From NCBI RefSeq assembly GCF_000717345.1, contig NZ_JNZA01000001.1:1-64000 (forward strand): DNA of 64,000 nt, given 5' to 3'. A model generated the notes under the pieces. It saw only the letters and a list, made by a program, of their open reading frames with translations, was not told the DNA's origin and did no database searches. The DNA comes from Streptomyces lydicus. Lineage in GTDB: Bacteria > Actinomycetota > Actinomycetes > Streptomycetales > Streptomycetaceae. Position numbers and translations under genes: made by a program. Shown one piece after another: positions 16,903-24,646 of this stretch; within the stretch, counting starts at the first letter, position 1, and each line of letters begins with the position of its first letter.

Positions 16903-17559
16903 GTGACCCCTGCCCCCTTCGATGCGGGTGCCGAATTCGAGCGGCAGGTCCGCAATCTGACGGACCGTGACTACCCCGCGCTGTCCGGCCTCGACCCGGA
17001 GCGTTTCGGTGCGCTGCTGGCCCCCTTGCGGGCCCACGCGGTGGCCGCCGCGGCGGGCGGCCGGTGCGCACCGGAGACCGGCCGGGTGCCGTTCCTGCTG
17101 GTCGTCACCCGGAGCCTGGTCCCCGTCGAAGAGGCCATGCCCCGCACCGTCCTGCACGGCGGGCGGCTGCCCGGCTTCATCGACCGCTCCTTCGAGCCCG
17201 GCGCCCTCGAACGGTTCGTCGCCACCGAGGACACCGCGCTCCCGGCCCCGGACGCCTACCTGCTGCTCGACGTCGAGCGGGGGGAGGAGTTCTGTGGTGC
17301 GGTACCCCACGAGGCCATGGCGACCCTCGCCGGGCGGGGCCGCACCCTGCTGACCATCGAGGAGGGCATCGCGCTCCTCACCCACTTCCCGGAGGTGCTG
17401 GTCAAGAACAAGTGCTTCTCGCTGGGCGGTTCGCGGTGCGGCGACCGCAGGGTCCCGGCGATCTGGATCAGCCAGAAGGCACCGAAGCTCGGCTGGTGCT
17501 GGCAGGGCAACCCGCACACCTGGCTCGGCATGGCCTCGGCGGGCGCCCGTCGCGCGTGA
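16903..17559 (+). CDS. DUF5701 family protein
   Basis: This 218-residue protein (224 if ATG 16885 is used) matches the actinobacterial DUF5701 family of unknown function. It has the FERQVRNL start, a central LLVVTRSLVPVEEAMP segment and a C-terminal KCFSLGGSRCGDRRVPAIWIS block. The GTG at 16903 is preferred because AGAGGA lies six bases before it, but two ATGs lie just upstream in frame. The gene starts 53 bp after the fusion gene and may be co-transcribed with it. A strong hairpin follows. Confidence 0.7.
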   Translation: MTPAPFDAGAEFERQVRNLTDRDYPALSGLDPERFGALLAPLRAHAVAAAAGGRCAPETGRVPFLLVVTRSLVPVEEAMPRTVLHGGRLPGFIDRSFEPGALERFVATEDTALPAPDAYLLLDVERGEEFCGAVPHEAMATLAGRGRTLLTIEEGIALLTHFPEVLVKNKCFSLGGSRCGDRRVPAIWISQKAPKLGWCWQGNPHTWLGMASAGARRA

Positions 17560-17590
17560 CGGCCCTCCGGCGGGCGGCACGCTGACGTCC

Positions 17591-17630
17591 GCCGGCCCGG
17601 CCGGGGGAGGGTTCCCCCGGCCGGGCCGGC
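17591..17630. terminator. bidirectional terminator
   Basis: A perfect 18-bp inverted repeat (arm starting GCCGGCCCGGCC) with a four-base loop lies between the convergent DUF5701 and DUF2267 genes. It can serve both. Confidence 0.75.
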
Positions 17631-17637
17631 GATCCGC

Positions 17638-18015
17638 TCAGCGGGTGGACTCCACCAACTGCGCGTACTCCTTGCCGAGCTGCGACATGGCGTGCGCGAA
17701 CTCCTTCTGGGAGATGGCCTCTTGCAGGGTGCTGAGGACCGCCCGGACGCCCCGGGCGGCTTCCGGCTCGGTCAGCCCGGTGTGCTCGCCCACCCTGCGG
17801 ATCGATTCGTCGGGACCGAAGATCTCCATCTCCCCCTGTCCGGACTGGAGCGAGCCACGCAGCGGCTCGGGAAGTTCGAGGGCCAGATCGCGGGCCTCGC
17901 CGGCGCTCAGCCGGTGCCCGAGCGTGTCGAGGGTGGCACGGGTGAGATCGGCCGCTTCCTGCCGGGAGAGTCCCGAGCGCTCCGCCACTGCGCGGAAGAA
18001 CTCCTTGTCGTCCAT
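17638..18015 (-). CDS. DUF2267 domain protein
   Basis: This 125-residue helical protein matches DUF2267. It shows the typical two-half pattern: MDDKEFFRAVAERSGLSRQEAADLTRATLDTLGHRLS, split in the family by LELPEPLRGSL, then a second half with IRRVGEHTGLTEPEAARGVRAVL. The function of the family is unknown; in actinobacteria it is often encoded among stress genes. The ATG follows AGGAGG. Confidence 0.82.
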   Translation of the reverse strand: MDDKEFFRAVAERSGLSRQEAADLTRATLDTLGHRLSAGEARDLALELPEPLRGSLQSGQGEMEIFGPDESIRRVGEHTGLTEPEAARGVRAVLSTLQEAISQKEFAHAMSQLGKEYAQLVESTR

Positions 18016-18138
18016 GTGGGCCTCCTCTGCGGAATCGGATGGGCGAGGGAGGCAACCTCACCCACCACCTTGCCACGCCCCCCTCCCGCGTGCGAGGCGC
18101 CGCGGACGCGGCCGCACCGGCTCCGCCTGCGCCTGTGC

Positions 18139-18154
18139 ACTGGTCCAGTCCAAA
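18139..18154. promoter_or_regulatory. DasR-like site, distal copy
   Basis: ACTGGTCCAGTCCAAA resembles the dre element bound by the N-acetylglucosamine regulator DasR (ACTGGTCTAGACCACT). It lies just upstream of the likely -35 (TTGACG at 18158) of the chitinase gene. Confidence 0.6.
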
Positions 18155-18157
18155 GTG

Positions 18158-18186
18158 TTGACGCGTACGCGACGAGCGGCCAGGCT
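18158..18186 (+). promoter_or_regulatory. chitinase promoter
   Basis: TTGACG (18158-18163), a 17-bp spacer and CAGGCT (18181-18186) form a plausible promoter. The predicted start, near 18193, directly precedes the proximal DasR-like site. Confidence 0.5.
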
Positions 18187-18193
18187 GTGGGTG

Positions 18194-18209
18194 ATTGGTC
18201 TGGACCACT
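18194..18209. promoter_or_regulatory. DasR-like site, proximal copy
   Basis: ATTGGTCTGGACCACT matches the dre consensus at 14 of 16 positions and sits at the predicted transcription start of the chitinase gene. Paired GGTC-N2-GACC repeats are the known mark of Streptomyces chi promoters. Confidence 0.75.
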
Positions 18210-18229
18210 TTCGCCCCGCGGGAGGGCAT

Positions 18230-19462
18230 GTGCCACCTCGAAACGTCAGAACCTTCGCCGCCGTCGCCTCGGCGGCCTGCCTCGCACTCGTGGCGGCCGG
18301 TACGGCCCTCGCCACCGGGCCCGGCGCCGCCGCCGCGGCCCCGAAGGCCGTGGGCAGCAACTGGTACGCCGCGGCGCCGTACCTCATGCCGCTCGACAAC
18401 GACCCGCCGGACGCCGGAGCCGTCATGGATGCCACCGGCCTCAAGGCGTTCCAGCTCGCCTTCCTGCTGGCGCCGAACGGCGGCGGCTGTTCGCCGACCT
18501 GGGGCGGGACCGGCCCGGTGTCCTCGGACACCGCCGTGGCCGGCGTGATCGCCGCGGTCCGCGCCAAGGGCGGCGACGTGTCGGCCTCCGTCGGCGGATA
18601 CGGCGGCACCAAGCTCGGCCAGACGTGCGGCACCCCCGAGGCGACCGCCGCCGCGTATCAGCCGGCCATCGACAAGTACGGCCTCAAGGCGCTCGACTTC
18701 GACCTGGAGGAGCCGGAGTACGAGAACGCCGCGGCCATCCACAACGAGATCGGCGCCGCCAAGATCCTTCAGCAGAAGAACCCCGGCATCTACCTCTCCG
18801 TCACCACGGCCGGCACCGCCGACGGCACCGGCTGGTTCGGCAAGCAGATGCTCAACGAGGCCAAGGCCCAGTCCTTCACCCCGGACAACTTCTCCATCAT
18901 GCCGTTCGACGGGGGCTTCAACGGCGCGGCGTCGCAGACCGCGGCCCTGACCAACTTCAACTCCGTCCTGCGGTCCACCTTCGGCTGGGACGAGGCCACC
19001 GCGTACGCCCACGAGGGCATCTCGCAGATGAACGGCCGCAGCGACACGGGGGAGTACTTCACCCAGGCGGACTTCCAGACGGTGCTGGACTTCGCCACCG
19101 CCCACCACATGGCGCGCTTCACCAACTGGTCCGTCAACCGCGACCGGCAGTGCTCCCCGCCGGACAACAACGGCAAGACGTCCGGTACCTGCAGCAGCGT
19201 TCCGCAGGGCGCCTACGACTTCACCAAGTACTCGGTGAAGTTCGCCGGGGCGACGCCGCCCACCACACCACCCACCACCCCGCCCACGACACCGCCGGGC
19301 AACGGCGGTTGCACCGCGGCCGCTTACGGCGCCGGCACCGTCTACCTGGGCGGCGACACGGTCTCCTACCAGGGCCACACCTGGAAGGCCAGATGGTGGA
19401 CGCAGGGCGAGGCGCCCTCCACCGGCGGCTCGGGGGTCTGGCAGGACCTGGGCGCCTGCTGA
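18230..19462 (+). CDS. secreted GH18 chitinase with chitin-binding domain
   Basis: This 410-residue secreted enzyme hydrolyses chitin. A signal peptide covers about 1-38. The GH18 domain (about 42-335) has the substrate-binding strand DVSASVGGYGG and the catalytic motif LDFDLEEPE (D-x-D-x-E near 157-161). A TPPTTPPTTPP linker leads to a C-terminal CBM5/12 domain (about 360-410) with the aromatic platform WKARWWTQGE. The GTG at 18230 has GGGAGG four bases upstream; an overlapping ATG is out of frame. Two DasR-like sites flank the promoter, so induction by chitin-derived sugars is likely. Confidence 0.9.
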   Translation: MPPRNVRTFAAVASAACLALVAAGTALATGPGAAAAAPKAVGSNWYAAAPYLMPLDNDPPDAGAVMDATGLKAFQLAFLLAPNGGGCSPTWGGTGPVSSDTAVAGVIAAVRAKGGDVSASVGGYGGTKLGQTCGTPEATAAAYQPAIDKYGLKALDFDLEEPEYENAAAIHNEIGAAKILQQKNPGIYLSVTTAGTADGTGWFGKQMLNEAKAQSFTPDNFSIMPFDGGFNGAASQTAALTNFNSVLRSTFGWDEATAYAHEGISQMNGRSDTGEYFTQADFQTVLDFATAHHMARFTNWSVNRDRQCSPPDNNGKTSGTCSSVPQGAYDFTKYSVKFAGATPPTTPPTTPPTTPPGNGGCTAAAYGAGTVYLGGDTVSYQGHTWKARWWTQGEAPSTGGSGVWQDLGAC

Positions 19463-19515
19463 CCCGCGCTCGTGGCCTCCCGCCCACCGGGGAGCCGCCG
19501 GGCAGCACACAGACG

Positions 19516-19555
19516 CGCGTCCCGGCACCGGCGGCGAGGCCGGTGCCGGGACGCG
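19516..19555. terminator. bidirectional terminator
   Basis: A perfect 16-bp inverted repeat (arm CGCGTCCCGGCACCGG) with an 8-base loop lies between the convergent chitinase and metalloprotease genes. Confidence 0.75.
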
Positions 19556-19570
19556 CTGCGCCGGGGGCGC

Positions 19571-21190
19571 TCAGTTCACGTTCAGGCCGGTCCAGGCGGC
19601 GCCGACCGCCTTGTACTCGGCGCCCGTGGTGCCGTACAGGTCACCCGCCGCCTTCAGGGTCGCCGTGCGGGCGGCCTTGTAGTTGGTGGTGGAGGTCATG
19701 TACGTGGTGAGGGCCTTGTACCAGATCTTCTCGGCCTTGTCCCGGCCGATGCCGGTGACCTTGGAGCCGTTGTAGGTGGGGCTGTTGTAGCTGACGCCGT
19801 TGATGACCTTGGCGCCGCTGCCCTCGGACAGCAGGTAGAAGAAGTGGTTGGCGACGCCGGACGAGTAGTGCACGTCCTTGTTGCCGACGGAGCTCGACCA
19901 GTAGTCGGCCGAGGCGCCGTCCTTGCTGGGCTTGTCCATGTAGCGCAGCGGGGTGCCGTCGCCGTTGATGTCGATCTTCTCGCCGATGAGGTAGTCGCCC
20001 GGGTCCGAGGCGTTGTTGGCGTAGAACTCGGCCGACGTGCCGAAGATGTCGGACGTCGCCTCGTTCAAACCGCCGGACTCACCGCTGTAGTTGAGGCCGG
20101 CGGTGGCCGCCGTGACGCCGTGGCTCATCTCGTGGGCGGCCACGTCGAGGGAGGTCAGCGGGTGGGTGTTCCCGCTGCCGTCCCCGTAGGTCATGCAGAA
20201 GCAGCCGTCGTCCCAGAAGGCGTTGACGTAGCTGTTGCCGTAGTGCACGCGGGAGTAGGCGCCCTTGCCGTCGCCGCGGATGCCGCTGCGGCCGAAGGTG
20301 TTCTTGTAGAAGTCCCAGGTGACGGCCGCCCCGTAGTGCGCGTCGACGCCGGCGGTCTGGCGTCCGCCGCCCCACACGTCGTCCGCGTCGGTGAAGAGCG
20401 TGCCGGTGCCGGACGTCTTCTGGTTGAGGTCGTACGTCTTGTGGCCGCCGCGGGCGCCGTCGGTGAGCTGGTAGGTCGTTCCGCTCTTGGTGGTGGTGAG
20501 CGCGACCTTGCCGCTGTACGTGCTGGTGCCGGTACCGGTCTCGATGGCCTCGTTCTGCCACAGCTTCTTGCCGGTGGCGGCGTCGGTGATGACGTGCAGC
20601 CGGCTGGGCGTGCCGTCCTTCTGGACGCCGGTGACGACGGTTTCGTACGCGAGGACCGGCTTGCCGGTGGCCGCCCAGATCACCTTGCGCGGCGTGCCGG
20701 AGGCGTCCGTCTTGGTGTCCTTCCCCGCGGCGGCGGCGCGCAGGGCGCTCTTCTTCGCGGCGGAGGGGGCGAGCGTGGCGGACGTACTGGCCACGGATAT
20801 GCGGGCGTTGGTCGCCTTGGTGACGCTGTGCGCGCCGTTCTTGGCCTGGTGCACGACGAGGTCGCCGCCGAGGACCGGCAGCCCGTCGAAGGTGCGCTCG
20901 TACCGGGTGTGCACCGTGCCGTCCGCGTCCTTGATGACGTCCCGGACGACGAGCTTCTCGCGTGCGCCGAGGCCGATCTTCGCGGCGGTCGCGGAGGCGT
21001 CGCTCTGGGCGCTCTTGAGCGCGGTGGCCCGCTGTGCGGCGGAGAGCTGGACCGCCGACGCGCCGGTCTCGCGGTCCGGCTGCGCACTGGCCGATCCGGC
21101 CTGGACGCCGATGGCGACCATGGCGGCCGAGGCGACAAGGGCGGCAGCGCGCAGGGTGTTCTTGCGGGGGGTGGACGAGATCCGTCTCAA
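19571..21190 (-). CDS. secreted M4 (thermolysin-type) metalloprotease
   Basis: This 539-residue preproenzyme is a secreted neutral protease. It has a signal peptide (about 1-37, ending SASA) and a propeptide with FTP and PepSY-type regions (about 60-195). The catalytic domain carries HEMSH (zinc ligands and Glu) near residue 350 and the third ligand in GGLNEATSDIFG near 373; a later His-containing motif follows. The C-terminal helical subdomain ends in WTGLNVN. The start is TTG at 21190, supported by AGGGAGA just upstream and by the conserved N-terminus RRISSTPRKNTLR. The upstream gap contains a perfect palindrome that may be its control site. Confidence 0.92.
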   Translation of the reverse strand: MRRISSTPRKNTLRAAALVASAAMVAIGVQAGSASAQPDRETGASAVQLSAAQRATALKSAQSDASATAAKIGLGAREKLVVRDVIKDADGTVHTRYERTFDGLPVLGGDLVVHQAKNGAHSVTKATNARISVASTSATLAPSAAKKSALRAAAAGKDTKTDASGTPRKVIWAATGKPVLAYETVVTGVQKDGTPSRLHVITDAATGKKLWQNEAIETGTGTSTYSGKVALTTTKSGTTYQLTDGARGGHKTYDLNQKTSGTGTLFTDADDVWGGGRQTAGVDAHYGAAVTWDFYKNTFGRSGIRGDGKGAYSRVHYGNSYVNAFWDDGCFCMTYGDGSGNTHPLTSLDVAAHEMSHGVTAATAGLNYSGESGGLNEATSDIFGTSAEFYANNASDPGDYLIGEKIDINGDGTPLRYMDKPSKDGASADYWSSSVGNKDVHYSSGVANHFFYLLSEGSGAKVINGVSYNSPTYNGSKVTGIGRDKAEKIWYKALTTYMTSTTNYKAARTATLKAAGDLYGTTGAEYKAVGAAWTGLNVN

Positions 21191-21316
21191 CTCGGTCTCC
21201 CTTGTGTGGGCCGCGGGGTCGCGGTCCCAAGAAGCGGCCGGGCAGCCGAGGGGTGGGGTGCCCGGTGGAGCAAGAGTGAATCGAGGGGAGACTGCCACGA
21301 GTTGACGCTTTTTGAC

Positions 21317-21331
21317 AGATGTTCAACATCT
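21317..21331. promoter_or_regulatory. palindromic candidate operator
   Basis: AGATGTT-C-AACATCT is a perfect 7-bp inverted repeat about its centre, located 127 bp upstream of the metalloprotease start in an A/T-rich stretch. A TTGACA-like hexamer overlaps its left edge on the plus strand. Its regulator is unknown. Confidence 0.5.
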
Positions 21332-21492
21332 AAGAAACAAAAAATTCACGGATTCAATCGCTTCGTAACGTCGATGTCCGAACGGCGTGCGACCGGGCCA
21401 GGGGATCGCCCCACGGGCCTCGTTCGCCCCTTCCGCCTCAGTGACCCCCTACTTTCCTCAAAATTCCCTATCGCCCCTCCAACAGGGGAAGT

Positions 21493-21498
21493 TAGAGT
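21493..21498 (+). promoter_or_regulatory. -10 element of a probable leaderless transcript
   Basis: TAGAGT ends six bases before the ATG of the HTH gene at 21505, and no ribosome site is present. This is the arrangement of leaderless mRNAs common in Streptomyces. No clear -35 was seen. Confidence 0.5.
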
Positions 21499-21504
21499 AC
21501 TTTC

Positions 21505-21936
21505 ATGACCGAGCGCTTCTACTCCGTGGAGCAAGTCGCCGAGCACCTCGGCCTGCACGTCCGCACCGTCCGCAACTACGTCCGCGACGGGCGGCTCCCC
21601 GCCGTCCGCATCGGCAAGCAGTACCGGATCGCGCACGAGGATCTGGCGGCCCTCACCGGCCGTCCGGCTCCCTCTCCGGGGGACCGGGCCGGCGGGCGGG
21701 CACCGCACACCGAGGTGTCGAGCATCGTGGAGATCGACGGGGTCGACGCCGGAAAGGCCGGCCGCCTGGCCGGCCTCCTGATGAGCGCGGCTACCCACGG
21801 CCGTCCCGACGGGGCGCCGTTGCGGATCGAGACGGCCTACGACCCGGAGCGGGCGCGCATGAAGGTCATCGTCCTGGGCAGCCCGGGTGACACCGCCCGG
21901 CTGCTGGAGTACATGGAGGGGGTACTCGCGTCATGA
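21505..21936 (+). CDS. MerR/excisionase-like HTH regulator
   Basis: This 143-residue protein starts with a helix-turn-helix of the excisionase/MerR type (residues 1-52: FYSVEQVAEHLGLHVRTVRN then DGRLPAVRIGKQYRI). A C-terminal domain of about 75 residues follows and is not recognised (SSIVEIDGVDAGKAGRLAG, then MKVIVLGSPGDTARLLEYMEG). It heads an operon whose second gene overlaps it by ATGA. It probably regulates its own operon in response to a ligand sensed by the C-terminal part. Confidence 0.85.
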   Translation: MTERFYSVEQVAEHLGLHVRTVRNYVRDGRLPAVRIGKQYRIAHEDLAALTGRPAPSPGDRAGGRAPHTEVSSIVEIDGVDAGKAGRLAGLLMSAATHGRPDGAPLRIETAYDPERARMKVIVLGSPGDTARLLEYMEGVLAS

Positions 21937-22772
21937 GCGCGATCTACAAGTCCGAGGCGGGCGCGCGGGAGTTACGGCGGCGCTACCGCGAGGGGCTGGA
22001 CGCCTGGCCGGTCCCCGCGGAGCACCTCCGGGTACCCACCCGCGAGGGCGAGACCTTCGTCGTCGTCTCCGGCCCCGAGGACGCGCCGCCCGTGGTGCTG
22101 CTGCACGGCGCGGGGGCGAACACGACGATGTGGCAGGACGACATCACCACCTGGGCCCGGCACTTCCGCACCTACGCCCTCGACCTCGTCGGCGAGCCGG
22201 GACTGAGCGCACCGTCCCGCCCCCCGCTGGCCTCGGACGCCCCGGCCCGGTGGCTGGACGACGTACTGGACGCCCTCGGGATCGCCCGCGCCGCGTTCGT
22301 CGGGACGTCCCTCGGCGGCTGGCTGGCGCTGGACTACGCCACCCGCCGCCCGGCACGGGTGGACCGCCTGGCCCTGTTGTGCCCCGGTGGCGTGGGGCGG
22401 CAGAAGATGGGGTGGCTGTTCAGGGCCCTGCTGCTGCGCCCCCTCGGGGCCTGGGGCGTGCGCCGGTCGGCCGGGACCGTCGCGGGTCTGGACCGGCCCG
22501 AGCACCGGGCCGTTCTCGACCAACTCGTCCTGACCTTCGCGCAGTTCAAGCCCCGCACGGAGCGGTTGCCGGTGTTCCCCGACGGCGTGTTGCGCCGCCT
22601 GGCCATGCCCGTCCAGGTGACCGTCGGTGGCCGCGACGCCCTCTTCGACTCCGCGGACACCGCCCGCCGACTGGCCCGCTGCGTCCCGCACGCGACCGTG
22701 CATGTCCTGCCCGAGGCCGGACACGCACTCCTCGGGCAGACCGACGCCGTACTGGCCTTTCTCCGCAACTGA
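21933..22772 (+). CDS. alpha/beta hydrolase (TTA codon near start)
   Basis: This 279-residue hydrolase has the oxyanion strand LLHGAGANTTMW near 55, the nucleophile motif GTSLGGW near 129, an Asp near 233 (VGGRDALFD) and the terminal His near 266 (EAGHALL). Its start overlaps the stop of the HTH gene (ATGA), so the two are co-translated. Codon 14 is TTA (21972-21974), which predicts bldA dependence. The substrate is unknown. Confidence 0.88.
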   Translation: MSAIYKSEAGARELRRRYREGLDAWPVPAEHLRVPTREGETFVVVSGPEDAPPVVLLHGAGANTTMWQDDITTWARHFRTYALDLVGEPGLSAPSRPPLASDAPARWLDDVLDALGIARAAFVGTSLGGWLALDYATRRPARVDRLALLCPGGVGRQKMGWLFRALLLRPLGAWGVRRSAGTVAGLDRPEHRAVLDQLVLTFAQFKPRTERLPVFPDGVLRRLAMPVQVTVGGRDALFDSADTARRLARCVPHATVHVLPEAGHALLGQTDAVLAFLRN

Positions 22773-22794
22773 CATGAAGGAGGTGTGGGCCGCG

Positions 22795-23502
22795 ATGCCC
22801 ACGACCGACCTGCTGGGCCCGCTCGCCACGTCCACGGACCGCTTCGTGCGGACCGTCACCGCGCTCACCGACGCGGACATCCGCGGAGCGACGCTGGTGC
22901 CGCCGTGGACCCGCGGCCATGTGATCACCCATGTGGCACGCGCCGGCGACAGCCTCTGCCGACTGCTCACCTGGGCCCGCACCGGTGTGGAGACACCGCA
23001 GTACACCGGGATGGACGCCCGGGCCGCCGAGATCGAGGCCGGCGCCCGGCGCCCGGTCGACGAGCTGGTGGCCGACGTCCTGGCGAGCGCCGCGCGCTTC
23101 GACGACGCCATCGGCGCCCTGCCCGACGCGGCGTGGGACCACGAAGTCCGCCTGCGCACCGGTGAAGCGCGCACACCGGCCGGCCTGATAGCCGCCCGGC
23201 TCCGCGAACTCGAAGTGCACCACGCCGACTTGGCGGCCGGCTACACCTTCGCCGATGTGCCGCCGGAGGCCGCCCGCTGGATCATCGACGACCTCATCGA
23301 GGCACAGCGCCGGCGCGACAGCACCCCGCCGCTGCGCATCGAGGCCACGGACACCGGCCTGACCCACGAGCTGGGCAGCGGAGGCCCGACCATCCGGGGC
23401 ACCCAGGCGGACCTCCTCGGCTGGCTCACCGGCCGCACCGGCGGAGCCACCCTGACGACCTCCGAGCCCGGCCCGGTCCCCGACGCCCCGTACTGGATCT
23501 GA
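22795..23502 (+). CDS. maleylpyruvate isomerase-like mycothiol-dependent enzyme
   Basis: This 235-residue protein belongs to the mycothiol-dependent maleylpyruvate isomerase/DinB superfamily. It has the N-terminal four-helix bundle (LLGPLATSTDRFVRTVTAL, VPPWTRGHVITHVARAGDSL with the metal-ligand His) and the later ELEVHHADL. Family members use mycothiol to isomerise, transfer or detoxify electrophiles. It follows the hydrolase by 22 bp. The ATG at 22795 with AAGGAGG upstream is chosen; an ATG at 22774 is also in frame. A hairpin follows the gene. Confidence 0.82.
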   Translation: MPTTDLLGPLATSTDRFVRTVTALTDADIRGATLVPPWTRGHVITHVARAGDSLCRLLTWARTGVETPQYTGMDARAAEIEAGARRPVDELVADVLASAARFDDAIGALPDAAWDHEVRLRTGEARTPAGLIAARLRELEVHHADLAAGYTFADVPPEAARWIIDDLIEAQRRRDSTPPLRIEATDTGLTHELGSGGPTIRGTQADLLGWLTGRTGGATLTTSEPGPVPDAPYWI

Positions 23503-23522
23503 CCGTCACCTTCTCAACGGCA

Positions 23523-23548
23523 AGGGGCCCGCCGTGCGCGGGACCCCT
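23523..23548. terminator. terminator between convergent genes
   Basis: A hairpin with arms AGGGGCCCGC and GCGGG-A-CCCCT (one bulge) lies between the stop of the isomerase-like gene and the stop of the dienelactone hydrolase gene. Confidence 0.5.
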
Positions 23549-23568
23549 ACGCCGGCTGCCCGCGGCAG

Positions 23569-24147
23569 CTACCGCACGCCGGCCAGGAACCCGAGCACCC
23601 GTTCCGTGAGCAGCGCCGCCGCCTTCTCGTCGTACGACGGCAGGCTGTTGTCGGCGAAGAGGTGCCGGTCGCCGGGGTAGAGGAACAGCTCGGCGTCCGG
23701 CGTCGAGGCGACCAGCGCACGGGCCGCGTCGAGGTCACCGTCCTCGACGAAGAACTCGTCCGCGTCCATACCGTGGATCTGGACCGGCACGCCCTGCGGC
23801 CAGGCGCCGCCGAACTCCGAGACCGGGACACAGGAGTGCAGCAGCAGCGCACCCTTGGCTCCGGCCCGCGTCTGGGCGAGGGCCTGGGCGGGCAGGACGC
23901 CGAGGGAGAAGCCGAGGTGGACGAGGCCGGCGGGCAGATTCTCGGCCGCGGCCCGTCCGCGCGCGGTGATCGCGTCGAAACCGACCTCCTGGGCGTACGC
24001 GACACCGTCCTGGAGGTCCTCGAAGACCCGTCCTTCGTACAGGTCAGGGACGTGGACGGGGTGACCGGCGGCCTCAAGCGCGCCGGCGAACGCGCGGACA
24101 CCGGACGTCAGCCCGTGCGCGTGGTGGAACAGCAGTATTTCAGCCAT
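23569..24147 (-). CDS. dienelactone hydrolase family protein
   Basis: This 192-residue alpha/beta hydrolase matches the dienelactone hydrolase family. It has the start MAEILLFHHAHGLTSGV, nucleophile motif GFSLG near 80 (Ser where classical enzymes have Cys), an Asp near 132-140 in HGMDADEFF, and His near 168 (PGDRHLFAD). Family members open cyclic esters or cleave small esters. The ATG at 24147 follows GGAGGGG; frames further upstream lack a ribosome site. Confidence 0.87.
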   Translation of the reverse strand: MAEILLFHHAHGLTSGVRAFAGALEAAGHPVHVPDLYEGRVFEDLQDGVAYAQEVGFDAITARGRAAAENLPAGLVHLGFSLGVLPAQALAQTRAGAKGALLLHSCVPVSEFGGAWPQGVPVQIHGMDADEFFVEDGDLDAARALVASTPDAELFLYPGDRHLFADNSLPSYDEKAAALLTERVLGFLAGVR

Positions 24148-24364
24148 GGCGATCCCCTCCGTGTGCGGCGCTCCGGCGGCCCCGCAGCGCCGATTATCAC
24201 CCGGGATCCGCACCGCCCGGCCGTCCGGCCGTCCCTGGCTGCCGGGCGGTGCGGAGGGCACGTGACCGGCCACGGAACGGCCGATGGCCGGAGCCCGGGC
24301 CGGGGGCCGACCGACGCGTTACGCTCAAGGTGTAGGTACGCGTTCCGATCTTGCGGAGGCGGCC

Positions 24365-24520
24365 ATGGGCCAGTACGACGAGTACACGACGCCGTCGCAG
24401 GCCGAGGGCGAGCGGCTGGAAGAGGACATGGATCCGGCCGAGCAGCGGCACCCCGAGACCATGCGCACCCAGCCGTCCCAGGCGGAGGGCGAGCGCAGCC
24501 TGGAGGACGACGAGGGCTGA
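24365..24520 (+). CDS. small acidic protein with two PSQAEGER repeats
   Basis: This 51-residue, Glu/Asp-rich protein is not recognised. It contains two copies of the octapeptide PSQAEGER (residues 11-18 and 37-44), each followed by an acidic patch (LEEDMD, SLEDDEG). The copies differ at synonymous sites, so the repeat appears to be kept at protein level. A good ribosome site (GCGGAGG) precedes the ATG, and GTAGGTA upstream could be a -10. Low hydrophobicity suggests an intrinsically disordered protein. Confidence 0.7.
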   Translation: MGQYDEYTTPSQAEGERLEEDMDPAEQRHPETMRTQPSQAEGERSLEDDEG

Positions 24521-24646
24521 CGGCGGCAACCGCAGAACACCACGACAGGGCCGGGGCTCCCACGGCCGGGACGTCCCCACGGCCTGTACGAGTTCGCGAG
24601 CCCCGGCCGGCGGAGCGTTGTCAGTGGTGTCTGCTTGCATGGGCAC

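Larger units (their letters stand above)
21191..21504. other. intergenic region between metalloprotease and HTH gene
   Basis: This 314-bp gap separates divergent genes. The half near the protease is AT-rich for this genome and holds the AGATGTT-c-AACATCT palindrome (21317-21331). The half near the HTH gene ends in a -10-like element 7 bp before the ATG. No further reading frame or RNA gene was recognised. Confidence 0.6.
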
